DNA of 64,000 bases, from contig CM077150.1 in NCBI GenBank assembly GCA_039583875.1, positions 190,096,375 through 190,160,374 of the forward strand. The letters are read 5' to 3'. This stretch comes from Platanthera guangdongensis. Lineage: Eukaryota > Streptophyta > Magnoliopsida > Asparagales > Orchidaceae. This document shows, piece by piece, positions 22,573-35,464 of this stretch. Every line of letters starts with the position of its first letter. Position 1 is the first letter of the stretch. Made by a program: the position numbers and the translations under genes. A model generated the notes under the pieces. That model did not search any database, was not told the origin of the DNA, and saw only the letters and a program-made list of their open reading frames with translations.

Positions 22573-24188
22573 CATTTATGAGTGTATTTTAGCAGCATTT
22601 ATTTGTATCAGTGTATTATCAGACATTATATATATGATATCATATCAGCTCCTTTTTCATCTGTGTGCTCTTTTCTTTCATGATAGCCAGTTCTTTATTT
22701 ATTGGTGAAATTACTCTCTCAGCTCTTTACATTGCAATGAGGACATTGTAACTTTTAAGTCTGGGGGTGGATGTTCTTTAATTCTATAATTGCTGTGATA
22801 GACATGATTACAATTGGTTTTACTTTTGCTATCATAGTACTTAAGGTTGTTTTACCCCCTAAAATTTTTTTGGTACTCCTTTAAGCTCTCATGAATTCAC
22901 TCATTTGGGAATATAACTATCTTATTTAACTTCGCATGCTGATTAAAATGAATTGATGTAGACTCATTGAGTGTTCGACTTTGTTTATTCGTAATTAAGT
23001 ATAGAAATTCATTAGCCTAATTTACTCTATATAAATTATTTTTAAGATTAACCCTTTATATTATTAACTATCAATCACTCTATTTTAGAAAACATAATCA
23101 TCTATAATAAAGTGAGTCGATGAGTGTAACATTTTTTAAAAATTTTGTATTAGGGAATCAAAATAAAGAAAACTCTCTATTGATGTCTAGAACTTACCCT
23201 CTAGCGATCCTCAAAACTTCTGCATATGTTAATTAGTGAGTGTAGAAATGACTTAGGCCTCCGTTTGGATAGCTTGAGCCTTGCAAACCCAAAAACTTAA
23301 ATATTATACCCTTGCACACCCAATTTGGAACTGATCCCTATGCATTTTGATGCTCTACCAATAAAATCCACCAAGGCCAAATCCTTACCTATTAGCACAC
23401 CTAAAATTGAGATCTTCTTGGAATGAGTTTGTTCATAGTGATATGTGGCCTGAGTGCATGTATACTTCCACCCACTTGGAATGATACCTACTATGAACCC
23501 CAAAAAAACATAGTGATATGTGGCGTGAGTGCGTGTATACATGCACCCACTCGGAATGATCCCTACTATGGCCCCTTGGTTAAAAAAATAAAAATATAGA
23601 GTTTCCATCAACAATGTGGGAAGTAAAATAATTGCAAAGTCTGTGGGTGCTTTTATAACATTGATGTATGTTAAGGTATTTACAGAACCAAAGGCTCAAT
23701 CGTGATTTAGGTGTGATAAAAAAACCCCATCGAATTTATCTTTGATTATCCCACTTATAATCGCCTATCGTAAACCAAAAAGGTTACACCATAATACAAG
23801 TCCTAAGGATCCAACCTTACTAATTCTAACTAGTGCTGTGGAGAGGGCGTGAAAAGGTAAGCTCATGACTATCAATATTGTTACTTATAAGTTTTGAAAT
23901 ATTAATACATATCTTATTAAAATTGTTATTTTCTCCTCACAATTCTTATGGATGACTATATTTCTATTCTAAGAAAGAGTGGAAGATAGTTAACAGATAT
24001 ATTGGAGGAATTTTAAGATAAAGTTATATTTAAAAAAGTCTGCTATACTATTTCCTATACGATTACATCATGAAAGTTCTCTTTAAATTCATAGCAACCA
24101 GTGTGCGGAAGCAAATTTATTTATTGGTAACCCAAATGTTTGAATTAATTTGCTTAGGGACAAGAAAACATCTAAGTCTGGGGGTATT
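22573..24188 (+). other. ATH-1 3' non-coding region with two polypurine-like tracts
   Basis: These 1.6 kb of AT-rich sequence have no coding potential. AAGTCTGGGGGTGGA lies at about 22758-22772, and the same core, AAGTCTGGGGGTATT, lies directly before the 3' LTR at about 24174-24188. The second primes the LTR; the first may be a second plus-strand primer. At 23433-23575 a block of about 80 bp (CATAGTGATATGTGGC...GGAATGATACC) is present twice. Confidence 0.65.
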
Positions 24189-25772
24189 TGATGAGTACAA
24201 TTATGATAGGCTTTTTATTATCATAATTTTAATCATGTCGACTATTTTCTACCTCCCTATGTAGTAATTTCGTGATTATTGTGAAGAATTTTCTTTATCA
24301 TGAGTAGAAGAGCACAGTTAGGAGTTTCTATTATTTTATGTACTAAGCTATCTATTTATTTCTTCAATTTTTATACAGGTATTGCAAACCAGTGGAGCTA
24401 AAAGTCTTGGGGTAAACAGAGGAGTTCACGGATTCGACATGATTGATGACAGGACAAGAATGGGGTGCACACGGGTAGGCACACGCCCATGTTCCCTACC
24501 CGTGTCCTATCCAGGATGGAACAGAAGAAATAGAGGAAAAAGATAGAGCACCACACACATGGGAACACGCCCACCCGTGTCCTTTTCGGCATAAATCCAA
24601 CTTCGGCTGCCAACCAACCTATTTGCAAAGAACACGAGGAACAACACGGTCGTGTCGATACCCGTGTCATCTGACAGGACCCACGGCCAGACATGCCTAT
24701 TCGTGTGGAACCGCTCTTGAACCGTCAACACGGCCTGTGACACGGCCGTGTTGGAACCCGTGTCCGACCCTGTTTGCAAAGGGACTATAAAAAACTTGTA
24801 GAAAAATTAGAGGGGGACTTTTAGATCATTTTCATTGGGAGAACTTCTGGAGCACGAAGGTGGAGCACCCAAGAGAAGGAGGAATTGAAGGAGATTTTTG
24901 TATTCTTTTGTTCTTTCATGTATCTCTTTTAATCTTTCCTTTCTCTTTGTGATCTAACTTTATTTATCTTCTATTTCGCATGAAACTTTAATTTGAATAA
25001 TTTGGTAATCATGTATCTTATTGTTTTCATCAAATTTGTGATATTTTATTCATATGTAGTCTTACAAATAAGGAGATTTATCCTACTTATGAATTTATTA
25101 TTTGCTTTACATGAATTCCAACTTTTTAGATTGAGAAATTGGAAAGTTGTGATGATATTTATATGTTCATATTTAGGTGTTTTTCTCTTTACATTTCAGT
25201 TTGCATGATCGAGAGATTTGTCGATTGGATAATTATAATACAAATAAATGGATTCATGGTATTTTAGAGTTAGGATTTCATGAATTTATGTATTAGATAG
25301 GGTACTTTACTTTAATGCAAATTTGAGTGTTGTAAATTGTTCGAGAGAAAATTTACTAACATAGGTTTAGATTTTGAATTCCTCGGAGAGAATTTGATAA
25401 ATGTTTAACCCTTACAATACAACGAATTTGATAATCTTATTATTACCTGATTACATAGAATTGAATTAATGAGCGGTTATATTCATGTGAATGCTCTTAG
25501 GCTTTCGGCTTTTTATCATCTTTAATCCTCCAATGTTTATTTATCCAAGTAGTCATAGTTAGGTTAATCTAGGTTAGAAATCAATTTTAATTATAGGTAT
25601 GATAATAGAGTGAGGGTGAGTACGAGTATTTGAAAAGGGCCTGTGGAATATGACACGAGATGTATATTTCTCCTATACTATGATTGATAGGTGCATTTGC
25701 CTGAAAGTTAAATCAATCTAGCTTATGACCATCTACATAGTTTATACTATAGTGTAGAATGAATCCGCATCA
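24189..25772 (+). repeat. ATH-1 3' LTR
   Basis: It begins TGATGAGTACA after the polypurine tract and ends CCGCATCA, so the termini TGATG/CATCA are inverted repeats. A second possible end CATCA lies at 25800-25804, so the right boundary is uncertain by about 30 bp. It contains an ACACGGG/CCCGTGT inverted-repeat cluster at 24457-24775, just upstream of a TATA box. Confidence 0.72.
24786..24793 (+). promoter_or_regulatory. ATH-1 LTR TATA box
   Basis: TATAAAAA follows the hairpin cluster. Its place in the first half of the LTR, with inverted repeats just upstream, is that of an LTR promoter with an upstream regulatory region. Confidence 0.6.
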
Positions 25773-26850
25773 AGTTATTACTTTTTTACAAAAAATAATC
25801 ATCAAGAAGCAGGCTATGGAGATTTCTTCTCTTCAGCTTGCTGCTTCCCAGCATGTAAACTCAAGTTCCCAGCTGGATCTGAAGATGAAGGAAATCAGTG
25901 AACTCGAAATTACATCCTTCATCTAGTTAGGCACCATAGAGTACCAGGAAAATCGAATAAGGGACTTGGAAGAGCTGCTGGAGAGGGAGAAGAGGATTGT
26001 GGCTAGTTATTCAAAGCTAATTTCAATTCTTCCCTTGATAGACTCCTTCACCTCCCAAAAGGGTGAGAAGGGGTTGGGCTTCAAGGGACACACAAAAGTC
26101 ACCAATCCCTATGGAAAGGGCAAAGCTCCAGTGCTGCCACTAACCTCCAAGCCTTTGGTTCCATTCAAGAGAGTGTTGCTACCTTCAAATATGTATGACT
26201 AAGAAAGCATATTTTGTCACTCGATGAATGGTAGATCCACCAAAGGGAATAAAGTTGTGCACATATATGGTGGAAGAAATAGAAAGGGTGCAAGGTACTT
26301 CAAGATAGCCCACGAGGAAATCTAAATGGACCATCATGGACCATTTGTGTTTGGTGCAGCAGCCCCAACACTCTAGAGTAAGGAGGCTATCTTCTCTCAG
26401 GACCTCCTACCCACTATCAGAGCAAGGGCAAGTCTGTCAGCAGACCATACTTAGGCTTATCTATGGCCATCAAGAGTATGTTTTCTATAAAGAAGACTAC
26501 TGTTGGTAGGGCTCAAGATATTAGAAGTACTTCTACTATCAGACACACCCCAAGTCAGACTGTTGTTGCGAGATACAAGAAAAAGGTTGATGCTGTACCT
26601 TTTGGATTGAGAGATGTTGCCATCATAGCTACAAGAGCAGCTTTAACAAGAAGGCACAATATCCATGAGTGCTGGTGCTGTGGCAAGGTGGGTCACTATA
26701 CTATTGATTGCTGACGCAATCCTAGTGTGCCAAGATCAAGAGAGAGCTTACCTATCAGAAGAACTGCAGGTAGGAAGGTTCATTATAAGATTAACTTACA
26801 CATAGGTCCCAATAGGAAATGGGGTCCTAAGGTTAACTAATTTATGTCTT
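25773..26850 (+). pseudogene. gag: SIRE-A gag, C-terminal part
   Basis: It aligns by eye with SIRE-B gag. A heptad-rich stretch (about 25800-26030: KEISELEIT, YQENRIRDLEELLEREKRIVASYSK) corresponds to the SIRE-B coiled coil. It is followed by LPLIDSFTSQKGEKGLGFKG and, at 26668-26714, a zinc knuckle CWCCGKVGHYTIDC. Stops lie near 25925, 26200 and 26715 and frames change between 26200 and 26460. The N-terminal two-thirds of gag are beyond ATH-1, outside the window. Confidence 0.8.
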
Positions 26851-28053
26851 GCAGGTTTGTCAAACTGGCCATACCCACATATGATACTTGGACAGTGGAT
26901 GTTCTAGGTACATGACTGGAATAAGGATAATTCTAAAGGACTACACTCCTATAAATAATGGACCCAAAGTCATTTTTGGTGTTTCAGATAGGGGAGTGAC
27001 TAAAGTGTATGTTAAGATAACAAATGGCATATCCACTATCACACAGGTAGCTTATGTGAAAGGTTTGCAACACAACCTCACAAGAATAAGCCAACTACGT
27101 GATCTTGGCTATGCCATTTCATTTCTTAAGGATAAGTGCCAAATTATAAGGTCAAGTGATCAAGGGGTCATCATGACAGACATTAGGAGTGGAAATGCCC
27201 ATTGTCTTAATTTTCTATGTCTAAGTAAGGACTCTCCTATATGCCTAGTTGCAAATGAGAAAGTCTCATATTGTGTCCAATGGCACAAGATGCTGGCTCA
27301 TTTGAACTACAAGACCATAGGCAAGCTCCTTAGTGATGAGTTAGTTAGAAATGGTCCCAAGTTAAAATGCACTAAGGAGGGTATCTGCTCTGCATGCTAG
27401 AAGGGTAAATAGACCAAGACCTCCTTCAAGAGAATTGGGGTCAAAGATTTAGTGAGGTGCATATACCTCCTACATATGGACTTGTTTGGTCCTATGCTAG
27501 TTCTATGTCTAGGTAGGAAAGTCTACACCCTAGTGGTTGTTAATGATTTTTCCATATTTTCTTGGGTGTTCTTTCTTAGGAAGAAATCTGAAACCCTTGA
27601 TGTCTTCGAGACATTTGTCAAGCAAATTCAGAATGAAATTGACAGTACTATGGTAAAAATCAGAAGTGACCATGTGACTGAATTTCAGTTTGAACACATG
27701 ATAAGGTTTTGTGAAGAGCAAGGGATTCATCAAGAATTCTCCTTTCCTAGAACAACCCAGCAAAATGACATTATTGAGAGAAGAAATAGAACTCTCATTC
27801 AGGCTGGAAGAACATTGTTAAGTGACACATATCTCCCAGAATATTTCTGTGCTGAGGTAGTAAACACTGCATGTCGTGTTCTCAATAGAGCCTCTATCAC
27901 CAAGAGCCACAAGAAGACTACCTATGAGATCTTAAATGCCAGGAAACCGAACCTAAACTATTTTAAGATCTTTGGCAACAAGTGCTATGTGATGAATAAT
28001 GGAAAGTCCTACGTGACTAAGTTTGCTACCAAATACTATGAAGGGATATTTAT
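26851..28053 (+). pseudogene. pol: SIRE-A protease and integrase, first part
   Basis: The protease motif YLDSGCSRYMTG is at about 26884. The GAG-pre-integrase region follows (HKMLAHLNYKTIGKLL, with CTKEGICSAC), and stops lie near 27398 and 27410. The integrase core from 27452 keeps the three acidic positions (LLHMDLFGP, IRSDHVTEF with Gly to Val next to it, and IIERRNRT). The frame runs on to KSYVTKFATKYYEGIF and is cut by CHR-3 at 28053. It resumes at 58164. Confidence 0.87.
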
Positions 28054-30018
28054 TGTAACACCCCCATACGTCGTACGACATATAACAGAAGGTCCAGCTG
28101 GAACCCGACGCCATATACCACGGATAGAACGGAATGGTTGCGTATTAATAACCAAACATTCTAATTAAGACTACTCGTCCTAACACAGAGCATTCTAGCG
28201 GAAGTTTTTAAAAGTAGAAAGAACCCAAACTGAATAATCAATTTACATGAATGTCCACAAACACTACCACTGGAATGAAATAACAATACACTGAAAGAAC
28301 CATGGCCTTATGGCCTTACAATAGTTCACTTATCAAATAGTATCTTACATACATCGGCTCGCAGGCCGGCCACACATGACAAAATAAAAACAACTATACG
28401 CTAAGGCCTTCGAGGGCCAGTACGACAACATGGGCTCCAGCCCGCTATTTTGCACTCGGCTCCGCAGCACCTGCAAGCAACATTCCACCGCACAGTGGCA
28501 AATAGACAACGGCCAGCTAAAGCCGACCAAATTATAACGACCCCGTCCCTTTCTCGGTACGGCGGTGCTCCTTTCCTGCATAACATTACCCCAGCTAAAT
28601 AATTATATATAAACATACTTCGTCATAGGTGTAGGATCGCACGGCCAAACACCCCGTGCACTCAGGGCACATTAACGGTGAATCCTGACACTTCAGCATC
28701 TACACCACCACCCCCAGGATGGCAACAATATGAGCATTTTAGCCTTTCTGACCACTGTCTAAGGCTCCCAACTATGTCAACGGCTAGTCCCCTTTTCGGG
28801 TCTCTTGCACCGAACCACATAGCCCAGGTCCAATTCCACTTGCATGTTGCTCAACCGCGTAGTTCACCTTAAGGCGTACGCACGGGCCAAGCTTCTCTCG
28901 GATCCTGACATTCCAAACAATCACATAACCCAGTTATGTTCAAGGCCGGTTCCCAGACTGCCAAGTTAGCAGAACAACGATTCCGCTCAGTTTTTCGGGT
29001 GCGCCTTGGAGCTAGCCTCCAAGGATCCCTACTGTAATCTAACGCATAGAAACCCGAAAACCCAAAGCACGGAGTCTTCTCTGGCAAATCATAACAAATG
29101 CAACATCACCGATCCAGACCAACATGTCTGGGTAGGCTTCACACACAATGCCTATGCCCGTACTTTGATTCCGGACTCTATATGCAACACCAGGGGGACT
29201 ATTCCCGTCAACCCCAAGGAACACCGCACACTCACCGCACACTCGCAGGAGCGGGTTTTCCCTATGCAAAAAGGAAGAGCTTCAAATGCTCAAGTGGAGA
29301 ATTGTTACCCTGTAGTACGCTTTGGCGCCATGGAAAAACTACACTGATGGAAATCTTCGCAACGAACTTTCCTCCACGGATCCGCTCTCAGATCTCAAAA
29401 CGGTGCTCCGATGCTCCGCCGGCGGCCGGAATATTCCTTCTTCTTCCTCCTCTCTCTAACTCCTTGGAAAGAGAATGGTTTGGAGGAATGAAGAATTAAC
29501 TCCCCTATTCCCGGCCTTAACAGAGCAGGAAGCTGTCTGAACCATTGGATCTTACTTAAAGAAAATGAACGACTCAAATCTGCACAAAAATCCCCAAACC
29601 TGGGCCGAACACGGCCTCGCACAGGGCCGTGTCCCAGGCCGTGTGCCTTGATCGAGGCACGATCGTCGAACGAGGAACAACCACACAGGCAAAGACACGC
29701 CCGTGTCTCACCTGACACGCCCGTGTCGAGTCCTCGATATGCCCGTGTACGGCGGCGTATCACACATAACTGCCACGCCAACCGACACGACCATTGAAAA
29801 CACGGGTACTGACACGGGTAGGCACACGCCTGTGTCAAATGACATGCCCGTGTCATTAAGCCGTGTTCCTTGCCGTGTCCTTCTCTAGATAAAATCGTCC
29901 AAAACACCATGCCAGACACGGCCTTGGACACGCCCGTATCCTAGGCGGTGTACCCCTATACAGACACCAAAATACCTTTTCACGCGACCAACTAAAATAC
30001 AATTTTCGGGGCATTACA
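28054..30018 (-). repeat. CHR-3 3' LTR
   Basis: It runs from TGTAACACCCCC to GGGCATTACA and is very similar to 56192-58158. It shares with the CHR-1 and CHR-2 LTRs the blocks GGCCTTATGGCCTTAC, GCAGGCCGGCCACACATG, CCTTCGAGGGCC and CACTCAGGGCACA. The GACAC-GCCC-GTGTC array is at 29605-29950. Confidence 0.93.
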
Positions 30019-30034
30019 AATCTCCCCCACTTAA
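30019..30034 (-). promoter_or_regulatory. CHR-3 polypurine tract
   Basis: The minus strand reads TTTAAGTGGGGGAGAT directly before the 3' LTR. Confidence 0.82.
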
Positions 30035-30071
30035 AGAATTCCATCCCGAAATTAAGTTGAGGTACACAAAA

Positions 30072-32795
30072 CTACAAGTTACCTGAATGGAATAACTCGG
30101 GGTCTTCTTCCAACATAGTTTGCTCTCGCTCCCAAGAAAGCTCCTCACGTCCGCAATTACCCCAACGGACTTTAACCATTCGGATATCCTTGTTGCGGAG
30201 TCGCTTGACTTCAACGTCTTCTATAAGTATAGGCTTGAACTTTGTCGTCAACTCGTAATCAACTGGCACATGATCAACCGCAACTAACTGCGAAGGCTCT
30301 TGCACCGCCTTACACAACACCGATACGTGGAACACATCGTGTAACCCACTCAACTCCACCGACAGCTTCAATCTATACGCTGCTTCGCCAATACGCTCCA
30401 GGATCTCAAATGGTCCAAGGTATCTCAGACTCAGCTTCTTCAAGCGTCGAACCCGCGAGACACCCTTGAACGGTTTGATTTTCAAGTACACCCAATCGCC
30501 AACACTGAACTCCACGTTCCTATGTTTGGCATTTTAGTACTTTGACTGTCTGTCCTGAGTGATCTTCAACCGTTCCTGAACTGTCCGTATCACTAAAGTG
30601 GAATCTTCCACTGCTTGACGTTTGTAAAGCTTTGACTCGCCCATCTCCAACCAAGACAACGGCGTGCGACACTTTCTCCCGTACAAGGCCTTGAAAGGCG
30701 CCATTCCAATACTCTGCTGAAAGCTGTTGTTATACGCAAACTCCACCATGTGCAGGTGATATTCTCACTTCTTTCCAAAATCTAGGACGCACATGCGAAG
30801 CATGTCCTCCAACGTCCGGTTGACCCTCTCGGTTCGGCCATCCGTCTGCGGATGAAAGGCTGTGGTGAACTTTAGCTTAGTACCCAACAGACTATCCACC
30901 AACCTCCAGTCATTCGACGTGAAGCACCCATCTCGATCAATAATAATACTACGGGGCACACCATGCAACCGTACAATATTCTCCACATAGAGTTTGGCCA
31001 ACCTTTCCACTGGATCTTCCTTCCTGATCGGGATGAAGTGTGACACCTTTGTCAACCTATCTACGACCACCCATATGGCGTCATTTCCCCTATGCGACTT
31101 CGGCAAACCATGCACAAAATACATAGATATGTCATCAAATTTCCATTCCGGGATAGGCAAGGACTTTAGGAAACCTCCGGGCTTCTGGCACTCCGCCTTA
31201 ACCAAGGCACAAGTTTGGCACTTGGCCACATAAAGTGATAAATCTTTCTTCAATCCTGGCCACCAAAACAATTTCTTCATGTCTTTATACATCTTCGTGC
31301 TACCCAGGTGGATTGAGTACTTGGTATGATGAGCCTCGTACATCAACTCCTCCCAAAGATTATCCGCACTAGGAACGCATAGGCGACTGTCCTTCCTTAA
31401 CAACCCATCCTCAACAGCAAACTGGGAATTTGACCCATCCAATGATTCATCCAAGATCTTCTTCATGCTGTTATCCTGAATCAAAGCCCGCCGAACTCTA
31501 TCAGCTAGATCACAATGCACCTCGGTCAAAACAGTTTCGCCTCAGTACTAGACTGCTTGTCGACGCAAGATATCTCCAAAGCCTCCAACTCACGGACCAA
31601 TTTCTCATCATGTACTGATAACCAGTTGGCCTGTGCAGGAACCTTATGACGTAACGCATCCGCCACTACATTACCTTTCCATAGCACATAATGTATCTTG
31701 AAGGTATAGTCCCCTAGGAACTCCATCCACCTCCGCTGCCTCATGTTCAGATCCTTTTGATCTAACAGGTACTTCAAGCTCTTATGATCAGTGTATATAT
31801 CGACTTTCACACCTTACAGATAGTGCCTCCATAGCTTTAAAGCAAATATCACGGCCGCTAACTCCAAGTCATGGACCGGATAATTTCTCTCGTGAACCTT
31901 CAATTGTCGTGAATCGTAGGCTATCACACTCCCATGCTGTAGCAGAACACATCCCAAACCACTTCCCGAAGCATCACTATAGATTTCGAACCCTTCGGTT
32001 CCACTTGGGGAACATAAAATAGGCGTCGTGGTCAACCGTCTCTTCAACTCTTCAAAAGCCTGTTCGCACTCCGAAGATAACATAAACTTCTGATTCTTCC
32101 TAGTCAATGTAATGAGTGGTAGCGCTATCCGCGAGAAGTTCTGTACAAAGTGCCTGTAGTAGCCAGCAAGCCCCAGAAAGCTCCGGACCTCCGCCACTGT
32201 AGTCAAAGCAGGCCACTCCCGTATCGCCACTATCTTCGCTGGATCCACAGCTATCCTTTCTCCACTAACAACATGACCAAGGAATGCTATCGAGGATAAC
32301 CAAAACTCACTCTTGGAGAACTTAGCATACAACTGGTTTCTCCTCAACGTCTCCAACACCATGTGCAGGTGATTGTAGTGATCCTCTTCACACTGCGAGT
32401 ACACCAGGATATCATCGATAAATACTATCACAAAACGGTCCAGGTACTCTCTGAACGTCCTGTTCATCAGATCCATAAACATGGATGGCGCATTGGTCAA
32501 ACCAAATGGCATGACCGTGAACTCGTAATGCCCAAATTGCGTGCTGAATGCTGTCTTTGGGATGTCGCTCTCCCTTATCCTCAATTGGTAGTAACCGGAC
32601 TTCAGATCTAACTTTGAATATACCATTGACCCAACCAACTGATCAAATAGATCGTCAATTCTTGGGATCGGATACTTATTCTTTTCTGTAAGCTTGTTCA
32701 ATTCCCGGTAGTCGATACAAAGCCGCAATCTCCCATCTTTCTTCTTAAAAAAGAGAACCGGTGCTCTCCAAGGCGATGAACTTAACGCACATAAC
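30072..32795 (-). pseudogene. pol: CHR-3 pol: RT, RNase H, integrase, chromodomain
   Basis: RT and the first part of RNase H occupy 31814-32728 ([49 protein letters not shown]). The rest of RNase H is at 31526-31810 ([21 protein letters not shown]). Integrase is at 30765-31529: the zinc region HHTKYSIHLG...CQTCALVK is intact, but the first catalytic Asp is Tyr (SMYFVHGLP). The second (IIDRDGCF) and the Glu (GRTERVNR) remain. The C-terminal domain and chromodomain are at 30072-30515 (VGDWVYLKIKPFKG, RLRNKDIRMVKVRW, ELSWERE). Frame breaks lie at about 31812, 31528, 30760 and 30530. The Asp loss alone would abolish integration. Confidence 0.92.
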
Positions 32796-32854
32796 CTTGC
32801 TCTAACAACTCTTGCAGTTGCACCTTCAACTCCGCCATCTCTTTTGACGCTATC
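32796..32854. repeat. Left copy of the 59-bp duplication flanking SIRE-B
   Basis: This is CHR-3 pol sequence from CTTGCTCTAAC to GCTATC. It matches 54089-54147 at 56 of 59 positions. The last bases, ATC, are shared with the SIRE-B internal end, so the breakpoint is ambiguous by about 3 bp. Confidence 0.88.
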
Positions 32855-33123
32855 TCCCCCTATTTGGAGAAGTCATAACCCTTAGTCAATGATATACACC
32901 ATACATAACAAATACTCAATATGATGTATAATAGTATTATATGACAGGGTAAAAACTAAACATGTATAAACAACACATATATAAGCAATTATCTCATAGT
33001 AACAATGTAATAGATTGAACATTAAATATTGTTTTTACAACTTCCAAAAGTTTTATTAATCAAAAGTTTACATGAAGTTTAATGCAAATGATTACAAGGT
33101 TGTAAGCTTAAGAAAATTCTATC
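32852..33123 (-). other. SIRE-B 3' non-coding end and polypurine tract
   Basis: This is about 270 AT-rich bases downstream of the third ORF. At 32852-32865 the minus strand reads CAAATAGGGGGAGAT, the polypurine tract, which forms the left edge of the element. No LTR is attached. Confidence 0.8.
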
Positions 33124-35464
33124 CTATGGCTGCTCTGGCTCCTTGATAACAATGCCCTCTCCAGATTGAATCTTTGCTTGAACTGGAGCATCATTGTCAT
33201 TAGCAGGCTTCTTTCCCTTAAGATCTTTCTTTTTCTGTTCTTCAGAACTTATCTTCTATCTCTCAAAATAATGATAAGACTTAAGGAAATACTTGCTAGG
33301 CTCCTGTGCATTAGGACGTAGCTTCCCTAATTTAGCCTTCCTTCTATATTGAACAATGGCCTCTTGCCTAGCTTCATGTTTTTTCCACTCTTGCTCAGAA
33401 TACCATTTGCCCCTCTCTAGGAAATTATCCTTTGCAGCCTTCCAAGCAGTCAATATGATATTCCTAGAGGTTGGGCTCCATTGCTCAAAGTCTGGCCTTA
33501 ATTCAGCCTGTTCTCTGAACCTCTTCTTAGATAATTGGGCTTCCTGCTCTTTTAATACTGCCTCTTGCTCTTTTAGTACTGCCTCTGGCACATGCTGTAC
33601 TACTTTCTCAATGATCACATTATGAGCACCTTTCAGAGGACTATACATAGACTGTATCTCTTGATGTATCATGTCAAAATCTGCAGGAGGGTAGATCACC
33701 TGAGCTACTTCAGCTTGTTCTCCTCCAAAATATGCAGGATTTACCCCAGATTCTGCTACATTATTATCAACACATAAGGGTGGATATCCAAGGGTAGCTC
33801 TGATGTTGTTTGAAATCCATTTAGCATGGTCATAGCCTGCTTTGACTAGTACCATGTCCCCCTTTATGACTTCTCTTTCTATATGATCCCTAAGATCATC
33901 CTTCTGGAATCTAATCTGAGCATTCAAATAGTTAACTCCATCTTTATAAAAAGGTTTTAACCTTTGGAGCCTGTCAGTAATAATCTTTTGAGAATCTGCA
34001 ATGGCAGTTGTAATAGCAGTGAGGTGTTCTTATAAATGCTTGTCAAACTCTTCCTTGGCAGTAGCACTTTATGCAGTCTGTGCAGTAGCTAGATTTTGCA
34101 TTTCAGTGACAACCACATTATGGGATTCAGTTAAATTGTCATTCATTCTAATATGGTTTTCCAGAACATAACCTTGTTTTACTGTCATATCATCAACTTG
34201 TTTCTTTATCTACTCTTGATGTGTAGCCAGATATACCACTGCATTACCTCATTTATGAAAGCAGTCAGTCATTTCCTTTTTATGTTGATTCACTTCAAAT
34301 CTTATGGACTTTATGTCTCGAGCTAAGGAAAATTGTAGCTCCTAATGGTGCTCATCCTTATAAGTTTCGATAGCCTTTCTTTGCTCATCCAGTTTTTTTT
34401 GCAATGCCACCAACATAGAACTATAATCAGTAGTTGGGGCAGGCTATGGAGCAATTGTTTGCAGTGCTTTCTTGTAGTTCTGGCTTCTCCTCTTAAAAAC
34501 ATGTAACTTTCTTTTCTTGGCTCTAGCAGCCTCTTCATCTTCAGAAGCAGAAGTACTGGCAATATCTACTCTATCCTTAGGACTAGGAGGTAAATCCTTC
34601 TCAGTCCTTGGTACCTCCTCAGCATTCCTTTGCTCTACTTAAGGATTTAGGAGCCATAATGACTTTCTTCTTCTTCTTCTAAGGTGTTTCCTTTTCTGGT
34701 GTAGGCATTTCTTTTGTCAACACTCTATCCCACCTTGAGATAATTCTTACATCCATTCTCCTCATATGGTTTATCCTAGATCCAGCAGCTTGGTTCATCA
34801 CTTCAGGGATACTTCCAGCTAAGTATAAACTCAGAATCCTACCCAGATTGGGTTTCTTCAGACTTTCCTTTATCTTATCAAACATTACTATTGACCAATG
34901 AGTTTTAAGTTGGAAAATTATCCTGGTCATCAAATTGAACATGTGAGCTGATATTCTATCATGCCCACCAGGCTTGCTTAGAATTACCTTGCCAACTATT
35001 TCAGACAAGAACTTGCCCTGCATGTTCATGCCTTTCCTATTGAAAACTGATCTAATCTTCATGCTTGAATGAAGTCCACACCATGCCAGTGCCTCCCTTG
35101 TCTTTGAAGCTGGTACATCTTCCTCTTCTTTAGTTCTACGGAGATGTAGAATCTTTCTTAGATTTTTCTAGGTGATCTTGACTTTTGCCCCATGAACCTT
35201 GGACTTAATCTTGAGTCCAGTTTCATCAAGTGTAGCTGCATTAAAGAATTCAAGGACCTCCTTCTTCCAAATCATGATTGGTTCTGAAACAAGATACTCT
35301 AACCCAGTCTCTGCAAGTAGGGTTACCACACCTTGGATTTCTGGTTCTGCGTCATCAAAGGCATGTCGCATGAGCTCATAACCTTCATTGATGTTCTCTT
35401 CTAGCTTGGGCGTCATTAGGGTTTGAAGAAATTTTGAATTTAGAGAAGAGAGATGCCGACACAC
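33124..35464 (-). pseudogene. SIRE-B third ORF, coiled-coil protein in the env position
   Basis: The frame starts at the ATG at 35464 or at the internal ATG at 35416 (MTPKLEENINEGYE) and ends at TAG 33124. At least eight stops and one or more frameshifts interrupt about 780 codons. The N-terminal part (35464-34679) has VLEFFNAATLDETGLKIKSK, HGAKVKIT, FLSEIVGKVILSKPGGHD, HMFNLMTRIIFQLKTHWSIV and ILSLYLAGSIPEVM. These resemble, from memory, the 'putative plant transposon protein' domain often mis-annotated as host protein in Lamiales. A basic segment (ARAKKRKLHVFKRR) and a coiled coil (LVALQKKLDEQRKAIETYKDEHH onward) follow, then a C-terminal part open at 33256-33927 (WISNNIRATLGYPPLCVDNN, FEQWSPTSRNIILTAWKAAKDNFLERG). 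I see no signal peptide or transmembrane segment, so it is not an evident envelope protein. Confidence 0.75.

Larger units (their letters stand above)
17861..25772 (+). mobile_element. ATH-1, Athila-lineage Ty3/gypsy, 3' two-thirds
   Basis: This is on the plus strand and interrupted by CHR-1 within RT, so gag and the 5' LTR lie left of the window. The order is RT, RNase H, integrase, a hairpin tandem array, an Athila-type third ORF, two polypurine-like tracts and the 3' LTR (24189-25772). The integrase blocks and the downstream ORF are characteristic of Athila. It ends in sequence encoding SIRE-A gag, so it inserted into SIRE-A. Confidence 0.87.
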
